Origin: Muscardinus avellanarius
Lineage: Eukaryota > Chordata > Mammalia > Rodentia > Gliridae
Assembly: GCA_963383645.1 (NCBI GenBank)
Contig: OY726572.1
Coordinates: forward strand, 27,472,792-27,536,791
Length of the DNA stretch: 64,000 bases
Direction of reading: 5' to 3'
The notes beneath the pieces are model-generated. The model was given only the letters and a program-made list of their open reading frames with translations. It was not told the origin of the DNA and did no database searches. This document shows positions 13,215 to 25,328 of the stretch, piece by piece; position 1 is the stretch's first letter, and every line of letters begins with the position of its first letter. Made by a program: the position numbers and the translations under genes.

Positions 13215-13643
13215 TTTTGGTACTGGGGGTGCAACCCAGGGGCATTTTGCCTATGAGCTACATGCCCAGCCCTATTTTTTTGACTCTTTATTTTGAAACA
13301 AGCTCTCATTAAATTGCAAAGGGCCTCACTAAGTAGCTGAGGCTGGCCACGAACCCGTGATCCTCCTGTTTTAGCCTCCCAAGTACTGGGATTCCAAGCA
13401 TGTGTCACCATGCCCAGCTTATTTTTAATCCCCAAATTAAATTAGTATGATTGTGTATTACTGTAATCCCAGTACTTGGGAGGCTGAGACAGGAGAAGTG
13501 TAGGTTTGAGACCAACCTCAGCAACCTAGCTAGTCCTTCAGCAACTTAGCAAGACCTTGTTTCAAAATAAAAAATGAAATAAGGCTGAGGGTAGACTTCA
13601 GAGGTAGAAGGTCCTTGGGTTTGATCCCTGGTTAAAAAAAAAA
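13141..13643. repeat. (TATT)n and two opposed SINEs
   Basis: A TATT tract (13171-13216) abuts an antisense SINE (13217-13421). A forward SINE (13441-13643) follows head to head, making an imperfect inverted repeat of about 200 bp arms. Confidence 0.85.
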
Positions 13644-14492
13644 ATCCCCAAACAGTTCAGAAGTCCATGTTACCCCATCATCAGTTTTTGTTCTAAATAT
13701 GGTTGTGTCAACACATTGTCTTCTTTTCTTTTTCATGTGACAAATTTCTTGATGGCAAATTGCTCAATCTATCCTATGTCCCACTGTAGAGTCTGCTCAG
13801 GTATTTTCACCCATCTTGCTCTCTGACATCATTGCACTTAGCCTGTGTTTTCCATTTTAGTTTTGCGACCTGAAACTTTCCTTCTCGGGAAAACTTTGTA
13901 GGTCTCTGTAGGCTGGATTGGCTTCCATTTCTTGTCCTATAACACTCTGAGCATCTGTCTCTATCACTGGTCTTGAGCTCATTGGTTTATAACAGTTTGT
14001 GTATAATCTTTCTCCTGTTCAAGGTCTGTGGGCCCCTGAGAATGGGATTTTTCATTTCCAAACCATAGTACACTGCTTGGTGGCTAACAGAAAAAACAAA
14101 AGTTGGCTCTTATATTTAAGGTAACGCCTTTCTCAAAATCTACAAAAATCTTTTATTATGTTAGTGTCTTCTGTTGTTTCTTGAATAGCAACTTAGAACT
14201 CCGGTTTTAAAATCCTTTCCCAGGGTTTTCAGAGACAGGCAGATTCCACCCCAGCTTGGGTGATGGCAGGTCAGAGATTTTCTCCTCTAAGCAGTTTCTT
14301 CTGCCCACATTCTCTGGCTTTGTAGAGATACCAGTGTGATGTTTTCACTCCCTTGGAGTTTCCTTCATGTAAATTCTATCTTCAGAGATTGTCATCTGGC
14401 CCAGGGGGAGGATCTCGAAAAGTTAACTTAATCCTGCAGGTATTGAGTGTGCGTTCATGTTAACAGTAGGCACAGAAGGCAGAACATGTGAG

Positions 14493-14602
14493 CCCTGTGC
14501 CAAGTGGTGTAATCTCAGTAGATCCTGTTCCAAAATAAAGAACTAAACCAAAGTTGCTCAGTGGTAGAAGGCCCCTGGGTTCAATTTCCAATACTGAAAA
14601 GA
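14493..14602 (+). repeat. SINE fragment
   Basis: Deleted SINE with a short head piece joined to the tRNA-like half, ending at caatactgaaa. Confidence 0.7.
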
Positions 14603-15018
14603 GATAGATAATAGATCGATATACAGATAATATGTAAAAGGGAGAAATAAAAAAGAAAAAAAATCAATTGTGCCAAGCCTCACAAGACTTCACAACATTT
14701 TGGGCTAACAATTAAGTAAAAATATTTAGCTATATTTTATTTATTTTTCAGTTTCTGGGAGGGGCCTGGCCTCCCCAAGTTCTTTGGGTCAAAAGCTCAA
14801 TAGCAATTGGCATGGAGAACAGTCAAAAAGACTCCTCCTCCCTCCTTCTCTTCCTTCTTCCTCCTTCTCCATCATCAACAACAACATCCAACTCACTCTG
14901 AAGCATAAATCAAGGGAACAGGACAATGTGACTTTATTTCAAGAGATTTGAGATCATGTCCTTCCAGAGCATTAGAGACATAGATAGGATTCTTATAATA
15001 TCAGCATCCTCGGGAGAA

Positions 15019-15465
15019 GAAAGCACTGATTTTTTTTTTTTTTTGGTGGTACTGGGGGTGGAACCCAGAGGCTTTCTACCTCCGGGCTATACTCTCAGAC
15101 CTTTTTAATATTTGGAAACAGGGTCTCACTAAGTTGCTAAGAGCCTCACTAAGTAGCTGAGGCTGGCTTCGAACTCGTGCGATCCTCCTGTCTCAGCCTC
15201 CCAAGCGCGGGGATTACAAGCATGCACCACCACGCCCGGCAAAAGCACTGATTTTTTTTTTTTTTTTTTTGTGGTACTGGGGTTCCTGGAAGCCCTTCTA
15301 CCTCCGGGCTACACTCCCAGACCTATTTTTACATTTTTATTTGGAAACAGGGTCTCCTAAGCCAGCGCACGCTGGCTTCGAACCTGTGCGATCCACCTGT
15401 CTCCGCCTCCCAAGCGCAGGGATTACAAGCGTGCGCCACCACGCCGGGCAAAAGCACTGATTTTT
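15019..15465 (-). repeat. Two SINEs inserted at the same target site
   Basis: Antisense SINE copies at 15044-15240 and 15270-15449 are separated and flanked by three copies of aaagcactgattttt (starting near 15019, 15242 and 15451). The first copy is the standard type. The second is the variant subfamily with the short centre and altered tRNA-like half. Confidence 0.9.
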
Positions 15466-18400
15466 AAGAAAACGATTTTCCCAAAGTCTAAACTTTTAAC
15501 TTCTGAAATATAAAAATAATTTTTAGTTCTTAGTCTCCTTTGGAAATATTCTTTGCAATTTGCACACTGGAATTTTAAGTCCTGACTCTTCAGTGTGCTT
15601 GAATGTGCCATCTAGAAGCCATCTGACTGGAAGGGTCTGGAATGTGTACCTGTGAATTCTCTTCCATGTTCAGCCCTGGCCAAATGCTGAGAAAGCGCCC
15701 TGTTGGTTGGACTTTAGAATTTTATGGGATTTATTAAGAGAGCTCTTTCAAAACTCTCAGTTCTCATTCAACTCTGTCGGGTAGCAGTAAATGTGGTTGT
15801 CTATATTAAATACCAGCAATCAAGAAAAAATACATAAAATGCAGATAAACCATGTTATTTGATTGTTACCAAAAATGTAAGCAGCCTTGTGGGATGAGCT
15901 CTGAGCTTCTTATTGACTTCTGATTAGTACTTGGTACCAGCAATTCCCTGAGTTGCCAAGCTGGCTGTAATAATGAAGGCTATTCATTTTCAGACAATAG
16001 GACCAGTAATGAAATGCTCAGGCTCTAAGCACAGGGAATAGTAAACATGTGTTCTGGACAATGCCTAGAAATTGAGCTAACAGGCAGGTCTTACCAAGCT
16101 AAAATTTGTGTGTATAACAGCAGAAATAAGTAGAAATTTTTGGAGTCAGATTTGGCTTTGCAACTTAATTAGTAACAAGATATTGGACAAGTAATTTAAC
16201 CTTGATAGGTTTCAATTTTATTACCTACCAATTGAGGATGGGAATACTTAGTTTTAAAGATTAAACATAATATGGGCAATTTCCCCAATAATATGTCTTA
16301 CACATTACATTGCAAGCAGAGAGTGGCATTTTAACATTTTTATTACTTTATATTCTAAAACCCTGGATAGCACTGATTATTAGTGCCCCATTAATTTAGC
16401 CAAAACTTTTTGCTGGGAAAAACAAATGAACAAACAACAAAAACTTAGTACCCAGGAAAATCTCATTATGGCATTTAAAAGCCCATTGGAGGCAAGAATG
16501 GAAAATAAATTACTTTTAGAGTTGAAAAATGCAGTATTATTATTCATGGTTATGCCCTGCTGTCATGGTTAAATAACCTTTGGGGGCATCTCTCCACTAT
16601 CCATACACATGTATTTTATTCTTTGTGTCATCAGTTCTGGTCCATTTCCAATGATTGAACCTTGCTGTAAGCACTGGGCTCATTTCCTCTGTTCCCACTA
16701 TTCCAGCAGGTGTGTGTGTGATAGAAACAGTGTTGACAGTGATGAGAAAGAGACGTTGACGGAATGCAGTGGGAAGAGCATCTGGTCAGAGGAAATAGAG
16801 TAGAAACAGAAAGTCAAAGAAATGAGGTTTGAGGCTGAAACAATTGAGAATGAGATTTAAGAGAAAAACAAGAGCAACGCAGAAATAACCAAAGAATGCC
16901 AAATATAAAGGGTGAGCCAGGAAAAAGAGTAGCGATCTCATGTGATTTTCAAGACAGAAGATAATGAGGGTATGGGGGAGTGTGCGTGGTATTGCAGAGA
17001 CACGTAAAGCCCGGATGGGAAGGTGGAGATCACAGGGGAGGTAGCTAAGTTTGTAATTGCCAAAAGGCAAGAGTCTGGGTCACGTTAAAGTGTGGGAGAG
17101 AAATCATTTCCTTATTATTTTCTTTCCAATAGTTTAACCTTCTCTTCACCCTATCAGGTAAAGGTAGATGAAACGTTAGCTGGAATCTGTGTCCTACTGA
17201 GGACACGCCCCAGCAAATGTCAGCCTGGCTTCAGTTTTGAGGCTCACATTTGAGCAGAGGGCACGACTAGACCGTAACATCAGAAACCCGGAATTGCTTC
17301 TCTAATACAGCAGACATTTGCGATGTAAGTTGTTCCAGAAAAGTTATTCAAAATAATTTTAGAAACATGACACAAGAGGGTGATACAAGAGTCCAAGGAA
17401 TAGGGAACATTGAACTTCCTCTCAAAAGAAACTCTAGAGGAGAAACATCAGACTTCTTTCCTTGGTGGAGCTGATCTCAACACTTCTGCTTTCTGTCTTC
17501 TGTTCTTCACAATGTCTCCTGCAAATTTTCTTCTCCTAATAAACTTCAGACCTGTGTCCATCTCACCTCCCAGAAGATGACCTTGTTTCCCTATTAGAGT
17601 AAGCAGAAGTCGCCAGAAGATCTTCCTGAACTTTTTGCCACCAAAATGACAAATATATCCACACACCCCTTTCCCTCTTGGTTTCTGATGTTGAAAGAGG
17701 TGACTTTTACTTTACCGAGGTTAATCCCTCTTTATGTTGTAGGTCCCTCCTGTCCTCCCAGGAATATTGTTATGTGAATTAACTTTTTGCTATCCTGTCC
17801 CTGAAATTTCCCTTTCTGCTAACTTAAATGTACTCAGATCTCAACTCAAGAAGTTTAATGGGTGTCCAGAAGTTAGCTCAAATCCCCCTTAGACGTCTCA
17901 GACGATCTCTAACTCAACATGGCCAAAAGTGAACACATCGGTCGTCTTCCATGAACTTGCTCTTCCTTTCTACTCCTCGATTTCTCAGTCTCAAGAGCAT
18001 GACACCATAATCCAGTCAAATATCTAGCTAGACCTTTGCAGTTCTCTTTCATTCTGCTCATTGTCTATAGCCAATGAATTGGAAACATTTCTTGGCTTTA
18101 TTTTCAAAGTATATTCTACAAATACCTACTTTTCTCCATTTCCATTGCTACGTGGTGACTTAAACAACCACCCTCTCTTGCTTGGATTGTTATAATCAAG
18201 TACTAACTGGTTCCACATCTTTAGGGTAGGCCTGTGCCACACTGTAACTCTCTGTTGTAGCTATAGAGATCTTTTTAAAAATCTAGAAGCTCCATTCATT
18301 TTCCTGCAAATGATATAATTTTGTTCTTTTCTTATGTCTGACCAAAGTTCCATTTTGTATATATACAAAGAGCGACCTTCAGTGTCATTTTGGCATGGTT

Positions 18401-18887
18401 CCTAGACACTGTCTGAGAACTCAGTCTACACCCTCTCCTACTGGCTTTACCTGACTTTGGCTTGAGACTTTTCAGGAAGGAATGCATTGCTGATGAGGCC
18501 ACCTGCCCACAATGCCGTGGTATTTTCCCCCCTCTTTAAATGAACATCTCTTTTCTTGACATTTCTACATTTGGTCCTGTGTTTCAGCTTAAGTCCTCAA
18601 CTTAAAAGGCTTTAAATATTTAAAGAGAAGAAGCACAGGCAGAGAGAGACCCTTCCCCTAGCACCCAGTGTGTTGCAGGACGCGCGGCAGGTGCTCTTTT
18701 ATTATCTGCTAATGCTTTGGAGAAGCTAGTGAGACAAGCTGCATCGATGGCCTATACTCAGATTTCAGTGTAACTTTCTCTTTGTGGTTATCTAATGTTG
18801 AAATCCATTTTTTTTTTTTAACCGAAAGGTTCTGAGTCAAGAGCCTGGGGTGTTAATTTACACCTGTTAATCACTAGTTGCATGAAT

Positions 18888-19470
18888 TTGGCTCCCTTTT
18901 ACTATTTCAAAAATTAAGAGCATGATACCCATACTTCCAGCAGGACAACTCACAATAGCCAGATTTGGAGCCAACCTAGGTGTCTCCCAACAGATGAATG
19001 GATTATGAAATGTGGTATATATACACAAGGGAATTTTACTCAGCCATAACAAAGAACAAAATTATGTCATTTACAGGGAAATGGGTAGAACAAGAGAATA
19101 TTCTGCTACGGGAGATCAGCTAGATGCATGAGGTCAAGGGTCAAATGGTTTCCCTCCTATGTGGAAGCTAGAGAGAAAATAGGAAACAAAAGGGACGTGA
19201 GATAACTGGGGAGAGCGACCATTAGACCAGTGGGAGGGAAGCGGGGAGGCGAATGGGGAGAACTGATGAAAGAGGCAGTTCAAATTATGCTGTGCCCGTG
19301 TATGAAGGTATCACTACCAACCTAGCTGTTATGTATGCGGAAGGGTGGGTAGCGGGGTAGGACCTGAAAGGGATCATACCAAGACTGATGTGTATACATC
19401 TGTTTGTATGAATGTGACCTCGTTAGGGTGTACAATAACAGTGCACCAATAAGAGTATTTTTTTAAAAAA
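18888..19470 (+). mobile_element. LINE-1 3' end (ORF2 tail and 3' UTR)
   Basis: Sequence matches the conserved end of L1 ORF2 (cacaatagccagatttggag, then the gaatggattatgaaatgtgg region and cagccata), disrupted by frameshifts. It continues into a 3' UTR ending gcaccaataagagtat plus an A-rich tail. It is a dead, 5'-truncated copy. Confidence 0.9.
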
Positions 19471-19528
19471 TTGAGAGCCTGGTTCTAGTTGTCCTAGGTA
19501 ACTTTAGAAGGATTTTTTTAAACCATTG

Positions 19529-19530
<2 letters not shown>

Positions 19531-19577
<47 letters not shown>

Positions 19578-19773
19578 GTACTGGGGTAGAATCCAGGGAC
19601 TTTCTACCCCCAGGCTATACTCCCAGACCTATTTTATATTTTATTTGGAAACAGGGTCTCACTAAGTTGCTGAGAGCCTCACTAAGTGGCTGAGGCTGGC
19701 TTCGAACCTATACAATCCTCCTGTCTTAGCCTCCCAAGTGCTGGGATTACAAGTGCGTGCCACCATGCCCGGC
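19531..19773 (-). repeat. (TC)n and SINE
   Basis: A pure TC tract of about 42 bp directly precedes an antisense B1-dID SINE (19576-19773). Confidence 0.9.
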
Positions 19774-21636
19774 TTAACCGTTGTCTCTTTACAAGTCATA
19801 TTAAAAGAACATTCCAAAGCCTTTGAAGTCATACCCAACAAAGTTCTATTGCTCCTTTAAAATGAGAACTTCTTTCTTAGCAATAATCCAAGCTATCAAC
19901 GTCACTGCAAGTCCTAAACCATTAGGAGAGTAAACAATTTTAACTAAAACAGCATTGACATTCATGTTGAGCCAGTCAGGAGTGATTTGGGCAGAGTTGA
20001 TGATCCCCATAGAAAACTGCTTTAAGGTTTTACTCACATTCCAAAGCCAATGTTTGGAAATTCTGAATTAGTAATCTCCTGAGATCAGTATATTTGAACT
20101 AAAATAGTGTCTTGCACCACCTGCGTATAACTTACTTTTGTCACATTTGTGGGTTTTTAAAAGGTTGAGTCTAAAAAAAATAATAATAAGTTTAAAAAAC
20201 TCACTGTCACCAAATAACCATTTTTAATATTTTCTTTTTATTAATTTTATGGATGAAGTTTAGACAATATTTTCAACAGCACATATACTTCAAGTAATAC
20301 CTTGGGGGATACAGTAACACCAGATTCTCTGGAGTTTTCATTATTTAACTCTAGGTTGTTTTATTTTTCTGCCCTAATATCAGGCTTTCCAAAATAAATT
20401 CAAGTTGGACAAACCAGGGGTGCCAAGAGCTTCCTCAGAGCACTTCCCAGTGATGAGAAGTATCCTTTAAATCCTTTCCGACCTGGAATTTACCTGTGTG
20501 AAAACAATATGTAAGTACTTTTAAAAAAATTATTGCAGATTACATAACACCCCTAAAAAAATAAACACGAGTGGAAAAACTGAACAAAGCATAGTGTGAT
20601 GTTAATACGAGTTATTTTGGATGACTGGACTCTGAGCAAAGTTTTTTCCTTTCTCTTTTTTTTCTTGCTATCTTGTTTTAAATAACAAATCCATATTGCT
20701 TTTACAATAAGGAAGTTTTATTTCTGAAAAGGTAGTCGTAGACACAATAATGTCCACACATGTGAAACGTGATCTCGGTAAATGCGCAGGGGACAGAAAG
20801 CTGCTAAGCAGAGTCACAGAGAGGTCTACCCAAGGCACAGACGGATTGTAACCCGAGAGCGGAGACCACCTGGCTCCTGGCACTAGCTTTTTTGCAGATC
20901 ACAAATATAAATCCAAAACAGAGTGGCAGGTCTTTGGTGCCAGGTTATCCCTAAACCCTCATTGGCAGGTCAACACCCTCCCAAACAGAACAAAAGAATA
21001 ATTTTAGTTTTGACCAAAAAAAAAAAAAACACTTTAGTTAATCTAGGCTATTTGGTTTTAAGTAATGAATGCATTTACCATTTGGTGCATAACAGAACAA
21101 CAACAACAACAAAATGTCTGCATATTTGGAAAGGTAGTCAGACTTGTTGATTGTTCAATCTTGACTTTTAAGCAGATTGATAGAGCTTACATTAGGAAAA
21201 TTGGGGAAATGCTGCCCAGAATGTCCTGGAAGAGGTATTAAGTTCTTATTATTACTATAAACAGTTCCTATTAGTCTAGAAAGCTGGTGGGAATTTCTAT
21301 CCTAATGGTATTTACATAAGCCTATGTAAATTAGTGAACCAAACATAAAACCATAACCTCTTAAAAATGTATGGCATCTCAAATATGTCCATATTCAAAG
21401 ACAAGCTTTGGGCAAGTTTTTTTTCCCCCCGCCTTACTTCTTTATCCATAAATCCACTCGTACATTTGTTTTGAAAATAATTCTTGAGACTCTTCCATGT
21501 GACAGGTACCACCTTGAGCATTCAGAGGACACACAAAACTCCTGTGGTCATAGATCTAGTGTTCCTAGTGCTAGGGAGTTTGGAAAAAGAAATGAGCAAG
21601 TAAAATATATACTGTGTCAGATGGGAATAAGTATAA

Positions 21637-21639
21637 GAG

Positions 21640-21690
<51 letters not shown>

Positions 21691-21886
21691 GAAAGAAAGG
21701 AAGAAAGAAAGAAAGAGAGAGAGAGAGAAAGAAAGGAAGAGAGAGAAAGAAAGAAAGAAAGAAAGAGAGAGAAAGAAAGAAAGGAAGAAAGAAAGAAAGA
21801 AAGAAAGGAAGAAAGAAAGAAAGAAAGAAAGAAAGGAAGGAAGAAAGAAAGAAAGGAAGGAAGAAAGAGAGAGAAAGAAAGAAAGG

Positions 21887-21918
<32 letters not shown>

Positions 21919-21943
21919 AAGAAAGAAAGGAAGAAAGAGAGAG

Positions 21944-21982
<39 letters not shown>

Positions 21983-21997
21983 GAGAAAGAAAGAAAA
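21637..21997 (+). repeat. Long (GAAA)n polypurine tract
   Basis: About 360 bp of GAAA units with interspersed GGAA and GAGA variants, purines only. It lies about 1.8 kb before the first coding exon. Long ORFs in every frame here are artefacts of the repeat. Long homopurine-homopyrimidine tracts are known to form triplex (H-DNA) structures. Confidence 0.98.
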
Positions 21998-23348
21998 CAG
22001 ATCCAAGGGGAAGGAGGAGGGAGGTCGGGCATGTGCCCTGGGAGGTGAGGTAGGGAGAGAGGTGGTATTGATTTAAACAGGGTGCTCAGAAAAGGCCTTA
22101 CGGATCAGGTAACTTAGTTAAGAGATGTTAGTAGTAGGTGTTAGTAGTTGACTTTGATCCTCCCCTTTCACAAATCATTTGAAATGCAAATTAGGAGAGT
22201 ATTGATCCCGTAGTTTTGTTATTTTTATGCACACTTGAAGTAACCCTTTATATCCTCTAAGACTGAGACCGTCAGCACATCGATACAGTTCTACACAGAA
22301 TAAATCAACAGAAAACACACTGGACTCTGTCTCTCCTTGGCGGTCCCACTGAACTAAAACAATCATGCACAGACACATTCATTGTTTTTCCTTCCTGCTA
22401 AGCACTGGCTTTCTGAAGTTGCCTGTGAGCCCACTGAAGGTAGGGATGGGGCAGCAATTTGTTCATCTTGGCAGTCTCGGTGCCTAACCTGATACCTGGC
22501 GTAGGTCAGGGACTCAGTAACTGCCAATTGAAAAGATGAAATTTGAGAGTAAAATAGACATTGGCTCTAACAGGTCATCAGCTGAATCCCTAATGACCAC
22601 GTTTATCTACTAAATTGTTCAAAGTGGATAAGTGCCTTCCAGCATGATGGCCTCTCTGTTTTCCCCAGTCCTGGATGGATGCCTGGCAGCGAGGACTTGC
22701 TCTGTAACATAAAGTGGTGGCGTCTCCCCACAGGGACACTTTATAGTGGAAGCAACTGTAAGATGTTATTTCCAATCCCATTTCCCCCATCACAGTGCAA
22801 TACAGCGGGGAAGCTCTCTCTCTCTCTACTTCTGTAACAGATCATCTGGATTCTAGCCCCCCTTTTAGGTAGTGGGGAAGAGTGCTATTCTTCACACCAC
22901 ATCAGGGGGCAAAATTATCACAGTTCATGGCATTCACACTTAGAGAAACTCACAATGGGGAGATAGGGAGCCCAAAAGTTTTATTATAGTGGAGTCATGT
23001 TTCTAGGCTGTAATGATTGTGTGGTTTGGGATACATTGCCAAATCTCTGCAAGTCTCACAAACTCATCTATGAACTAGGAATAATAATTTTTCCCCAGAG
23101 TACTGTTATGAAAGTCAAGTTGAATAATAGGCATTTATTACCATATCTAAGGTGGTAGTTCAAAAATCTAATGTTTGTATTTTTACTCCTCCTACTACTA
23201 ATGTTATTATTAGCAAATTTAGGCAAATAGAGTTTTTGCGCACAGTTATTAAACATTTATAAAATCACTGAGGGTAATGCTTATAAATATATTTTAACTT
23301 AAAATGTATCTCCATTTATGTGTATGTGTGTGTGTTTTTAATTTTTTA

Positions 23349-23544
23349 GAGGGGTAACTGGAGATTGAGCCCAGAGTTGTTCTACCTATGAGCTAGACTG
23401 CCAATCCTATTTTTATTTTGAAACAGGGTCTTGGTAAGCTGCTGAAGGTCATACTAAACTGTTAGGCTGGCCTCAGACCTGCAATCCTCCTTTCTCAGCC
23501 TCCCACGAACTTTGATTATAGGTGTGGGCCACCAAGCCCAGCTT
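23349..23544 (-). repeat. B1-dID-type SINE (old)
   Basis: Antisense diverged SINE ending about 300 bp before the splice acceptor of the first coding exon. Confidence 0.85.
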
Positions 23545-23841
23545 TATACTCATAATAATTTTAAAACAAGTATACTGTGCCAAAAATATTTCATCTGTGA
23601 AATGGGATGGCCTTTAACAGAGACTATCTCCGTGGTCTCAAAGCATCATACATGCTAAAGGACACTTCCTCAGGCATTTTGCCCTTGTGGTGGTTGAGAT
23701 AATCTCAATCACTTTGACACCTTTCTTGTAGAAAGATGTAGTCAAGGGAAGTCATATTATTTCCAAGTAGGAAAACAGTGCTTTAATGGGGCCTGAACTC
23801 TCATCCTTTAATTTTTCTTCTTGTTTTTTTTTTTTTTTTAG

Positions 23842-24029
23842 AGTTCACTTGAAGTACAACTAAGAACGGAAGCGCTAAAACCGCCAACTTGCATGATTAT
23901 GGAGCTGATCTCTCTCGTGCAGAAAATGTCTCCGGTCTTTTGATGACAACTTAAGAACCATGGGGTCCAGCGGCCTTGGGAAAGCAGCAACGCTGGATGA
24001 GCTGCTGATCACTTGCATCGAGATGTTTG
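23842..24029 (+). CDS. RASGRP3: RASGRP3 first coding exon (5' UTR plus codons 1-24)
   Basis: The acceptor is a long T tract ending in AG at 23840-23841, so the exon starts at 23842. The first 118 bases are 5' UTR with two short upstream ORFs. Translation starts at 23960-23962 in a strong context (A at -3, G at +4) and reads MGSSGLGKAATLDELL... to F23, with the first base of codon 24 at 24029. The donor is GTGGGA (phase 1). The protein segment begins the REM (N-terminal RasGEF) region, a helical module that supports the catalytic domain. The start is chosen because it gives the known RASGRP3 N-terminus; no in-frame upstream ATG exists within the exon. Confidence 0.95.
23893..23943 (+). promoter_or_regulatory. 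Upstream ORF 1 (16 codons)
   Basis: The 5' UTR contains ATG ATT ATG GAG..., ending at TGA 23941-23943, in a different frame from the main ORF. The first ATG has a weak context, but the second, at 23899, has A at -3 and G at +4. The stop lies 16 bases before the RASGRP3 ATG, close enough to limit reinitiation there. A repressive role is inference. Confidence 0.6.
23943..23954 (+). promoter_or_regulatory. Upstream ORF 2 (3 codons)
   Basis: ATG ACA ACT TAA. Its ATG shares a base with the stop of upstream ORF 1 (TGATG), and its own stop is 5 bases before the main ATG. The stop-start overlap would allow terminating ribosomes to shift to it. Function is inferred. Confidence 0.45.
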
Positions 24030-25215
24030 GTGGGAGCCTCGCCTCCTTTTGTCCCTTTTGTATAGTTTGATGCTGTCGCTTCCCTCAATCCAGACGCAGG
24101 TTGCCTGCAGAACAGATTTAGACCTCTTGCACCTTTGCATTGAAGGCCTTTAAAGTCCACCCCAATCTATCCTCCAGTTTTACTGCTCTCCTGCATTTCT
24201 TATTTTTTTTTTAACTATCCGTAGCTCATACGTCAGCCAAACTGTCCACTTAATATTTCGGGAATATTCCCCGCACTTCTCTTTCTATGCCTTTGTGTGT
24301 ATGGGTGTGGGGATGGAACCCAAGGACATTCGACCTCCGAGCTACACCCCCCTGCTCTAATTTTTATTCTTTATTTTGAAACAGGGTCTCACTGAGTTGT
24401 GAAGGGCCTCACTAAGTAGCTGAGACTGTCCGCAAACTGCGATCCTCCGGTCTCAAGCGTGCGCCACCACGTTGATTTCTATGACTTTATACACTTCTTT
24501 CATTGAAATTCTGCTTTGAAGCTCATGTCAATTGTCATCTCTGATGTTTCTAATGCCATTCCTATGACCCCTGTCAAAAAAAAGCCTGGTAATAGGAATT
24601 CTGTTCTCCCGGGGCCTTGTGTAACTTTCTTATGGCACATATTGCACGTTGCTGTGATGACTGCTTGGTCTTTAGGCTTGCCCAGGTGTGGGTAGCACAA
24701 TCTACTGCACTCTGTATTTGTTCAAATCTGATGGTTTTTATTAACAGCCATGTGCTTTTTCATTGTGCACATATCCACCATAGTGTTGGATCCTTCTGGG
24801 CACAAAGTCACACAAAAGTTGTTTGCTTAACTGATTACTGTAAGAATTAGAGTTGCCAGAGTATGGTTGCCAGAGAAAATGGAGCATCATTAGTTAAATT
24901 CAAATTTTGCATGAATCACAGTTTGGGAGTATGTCCTAAATATTGCCTGGGAGATACTTATACTGAAAAAAACCAATCATTGTTTACCTTAAATTCAAAT
25001 TGACCTGGTGACCTTTATTTATTTATTTTTTTTGCTAAATTTGCCAACTGCAAACCAGAGGAAGGGTGAGATCTACTCACTGTTGTTTGCAAGGAGGAGG
25101 TAAAAGAGAATTTCATCTATGAGAAATTTTGTTGACACTATTGTTTTTCGGCTGGTATTAGAGAGAAGAGCAGCACTGTATTGCCTTACCTCTTATTTTA
25201 TTTTCTTTGTAACAG
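24030..25215 (+). other. RASGRP3: RASGRP3 intron 1 (of coding part)
   Basis: Phase-1 GT-AG intron of 1,186 bp. It holds an antisense SINE truncated in its head (24306-24474); the remainder is unassigned AT-rich sequence. Confidence 0.9.
24306..24474 (-). repeat. B1-dID-type SINE with internal deletion
   Basis: Antisense SINE lacking the usual gcctcccaa...gggattaca step before the terminal caagcgtgcgccaccacg. Confidence 0.85.
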
Positions 25216-25318
25216 ATGACAATGGAGAGCTGAATAACAGTTACTTGCCAAGAATAGTTCTACTGATGCACCGATGGTATTTATCATCCACCGAACTGGC
25301 AGAAAAACTTCTCTGCAT
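25216..25318 (+). CDS. RASGRP3: RASGRP3 coding exon 2 (codons 24-58)
   Basis: The acceptor is ttctttgtaacag at 25215. The exon reads D24-D-N-G-E-L... through the REM-region helices (PRIVLLMHRWYLSS, TELAEKLLC) to C57, plus two bases of codon 58. No GT donor can join this exon in frame to the next. It must end at 25318, directly before ATATCTTTTC, a U12-type AT-AC donor. Joining to exon 3 then gives M58-Y-Q-N-A-T-G. Reading through the site instead adds about 27 unrelated codons and a stop. Confidence 0.95.
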
Positions 25319-25328
25319 ATATCTTTTC
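25319..25328 (+). promoter_or_regulatory. U12-type AT-AC 5' splice site
   Basis: ATATCTTTTC directly after exon base 25318; differs from the minor-spliceosome consensus only at position +6 (T for C). Confidence 0.9.

Larger units (their letters stand above)
1..23841. other. Upstream of first coding exon: 5' flank or 5' introns, no gene seen
   Basis: I see no convincing coding exon here. ORFs are short and fall in SINEs, simple repeats or AT-rich sequence. Stretches with nothing recognisable are 736-1401, 1644-2814, 3186-3847, 4721-6454, 6939-7504, 7816-8810, 9030-11554, 11719-12216, 12404-13140, 13644-14492, 14603-15018, 15466-18887, 19774-21636, 21998-23348 and 23545-23841. They are AT-rich and without CpG clustering, so no CpG-island promoter is visible. 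The gene is known to have untranslated first exons, which may lie in this segment or before it; they cannot be recognised by reading alone. Confidence 0.7.

Noticed and set aside
21408..22076. Long overlapping ORFs on both strands (up to 222 codons) of Lys-Glu-Arg or Phe-Leu-Ser repeats
   Set aside because: They are translations of the GAAA/TTTC tract, open in most frames because the repeat lacks stops; not genes.
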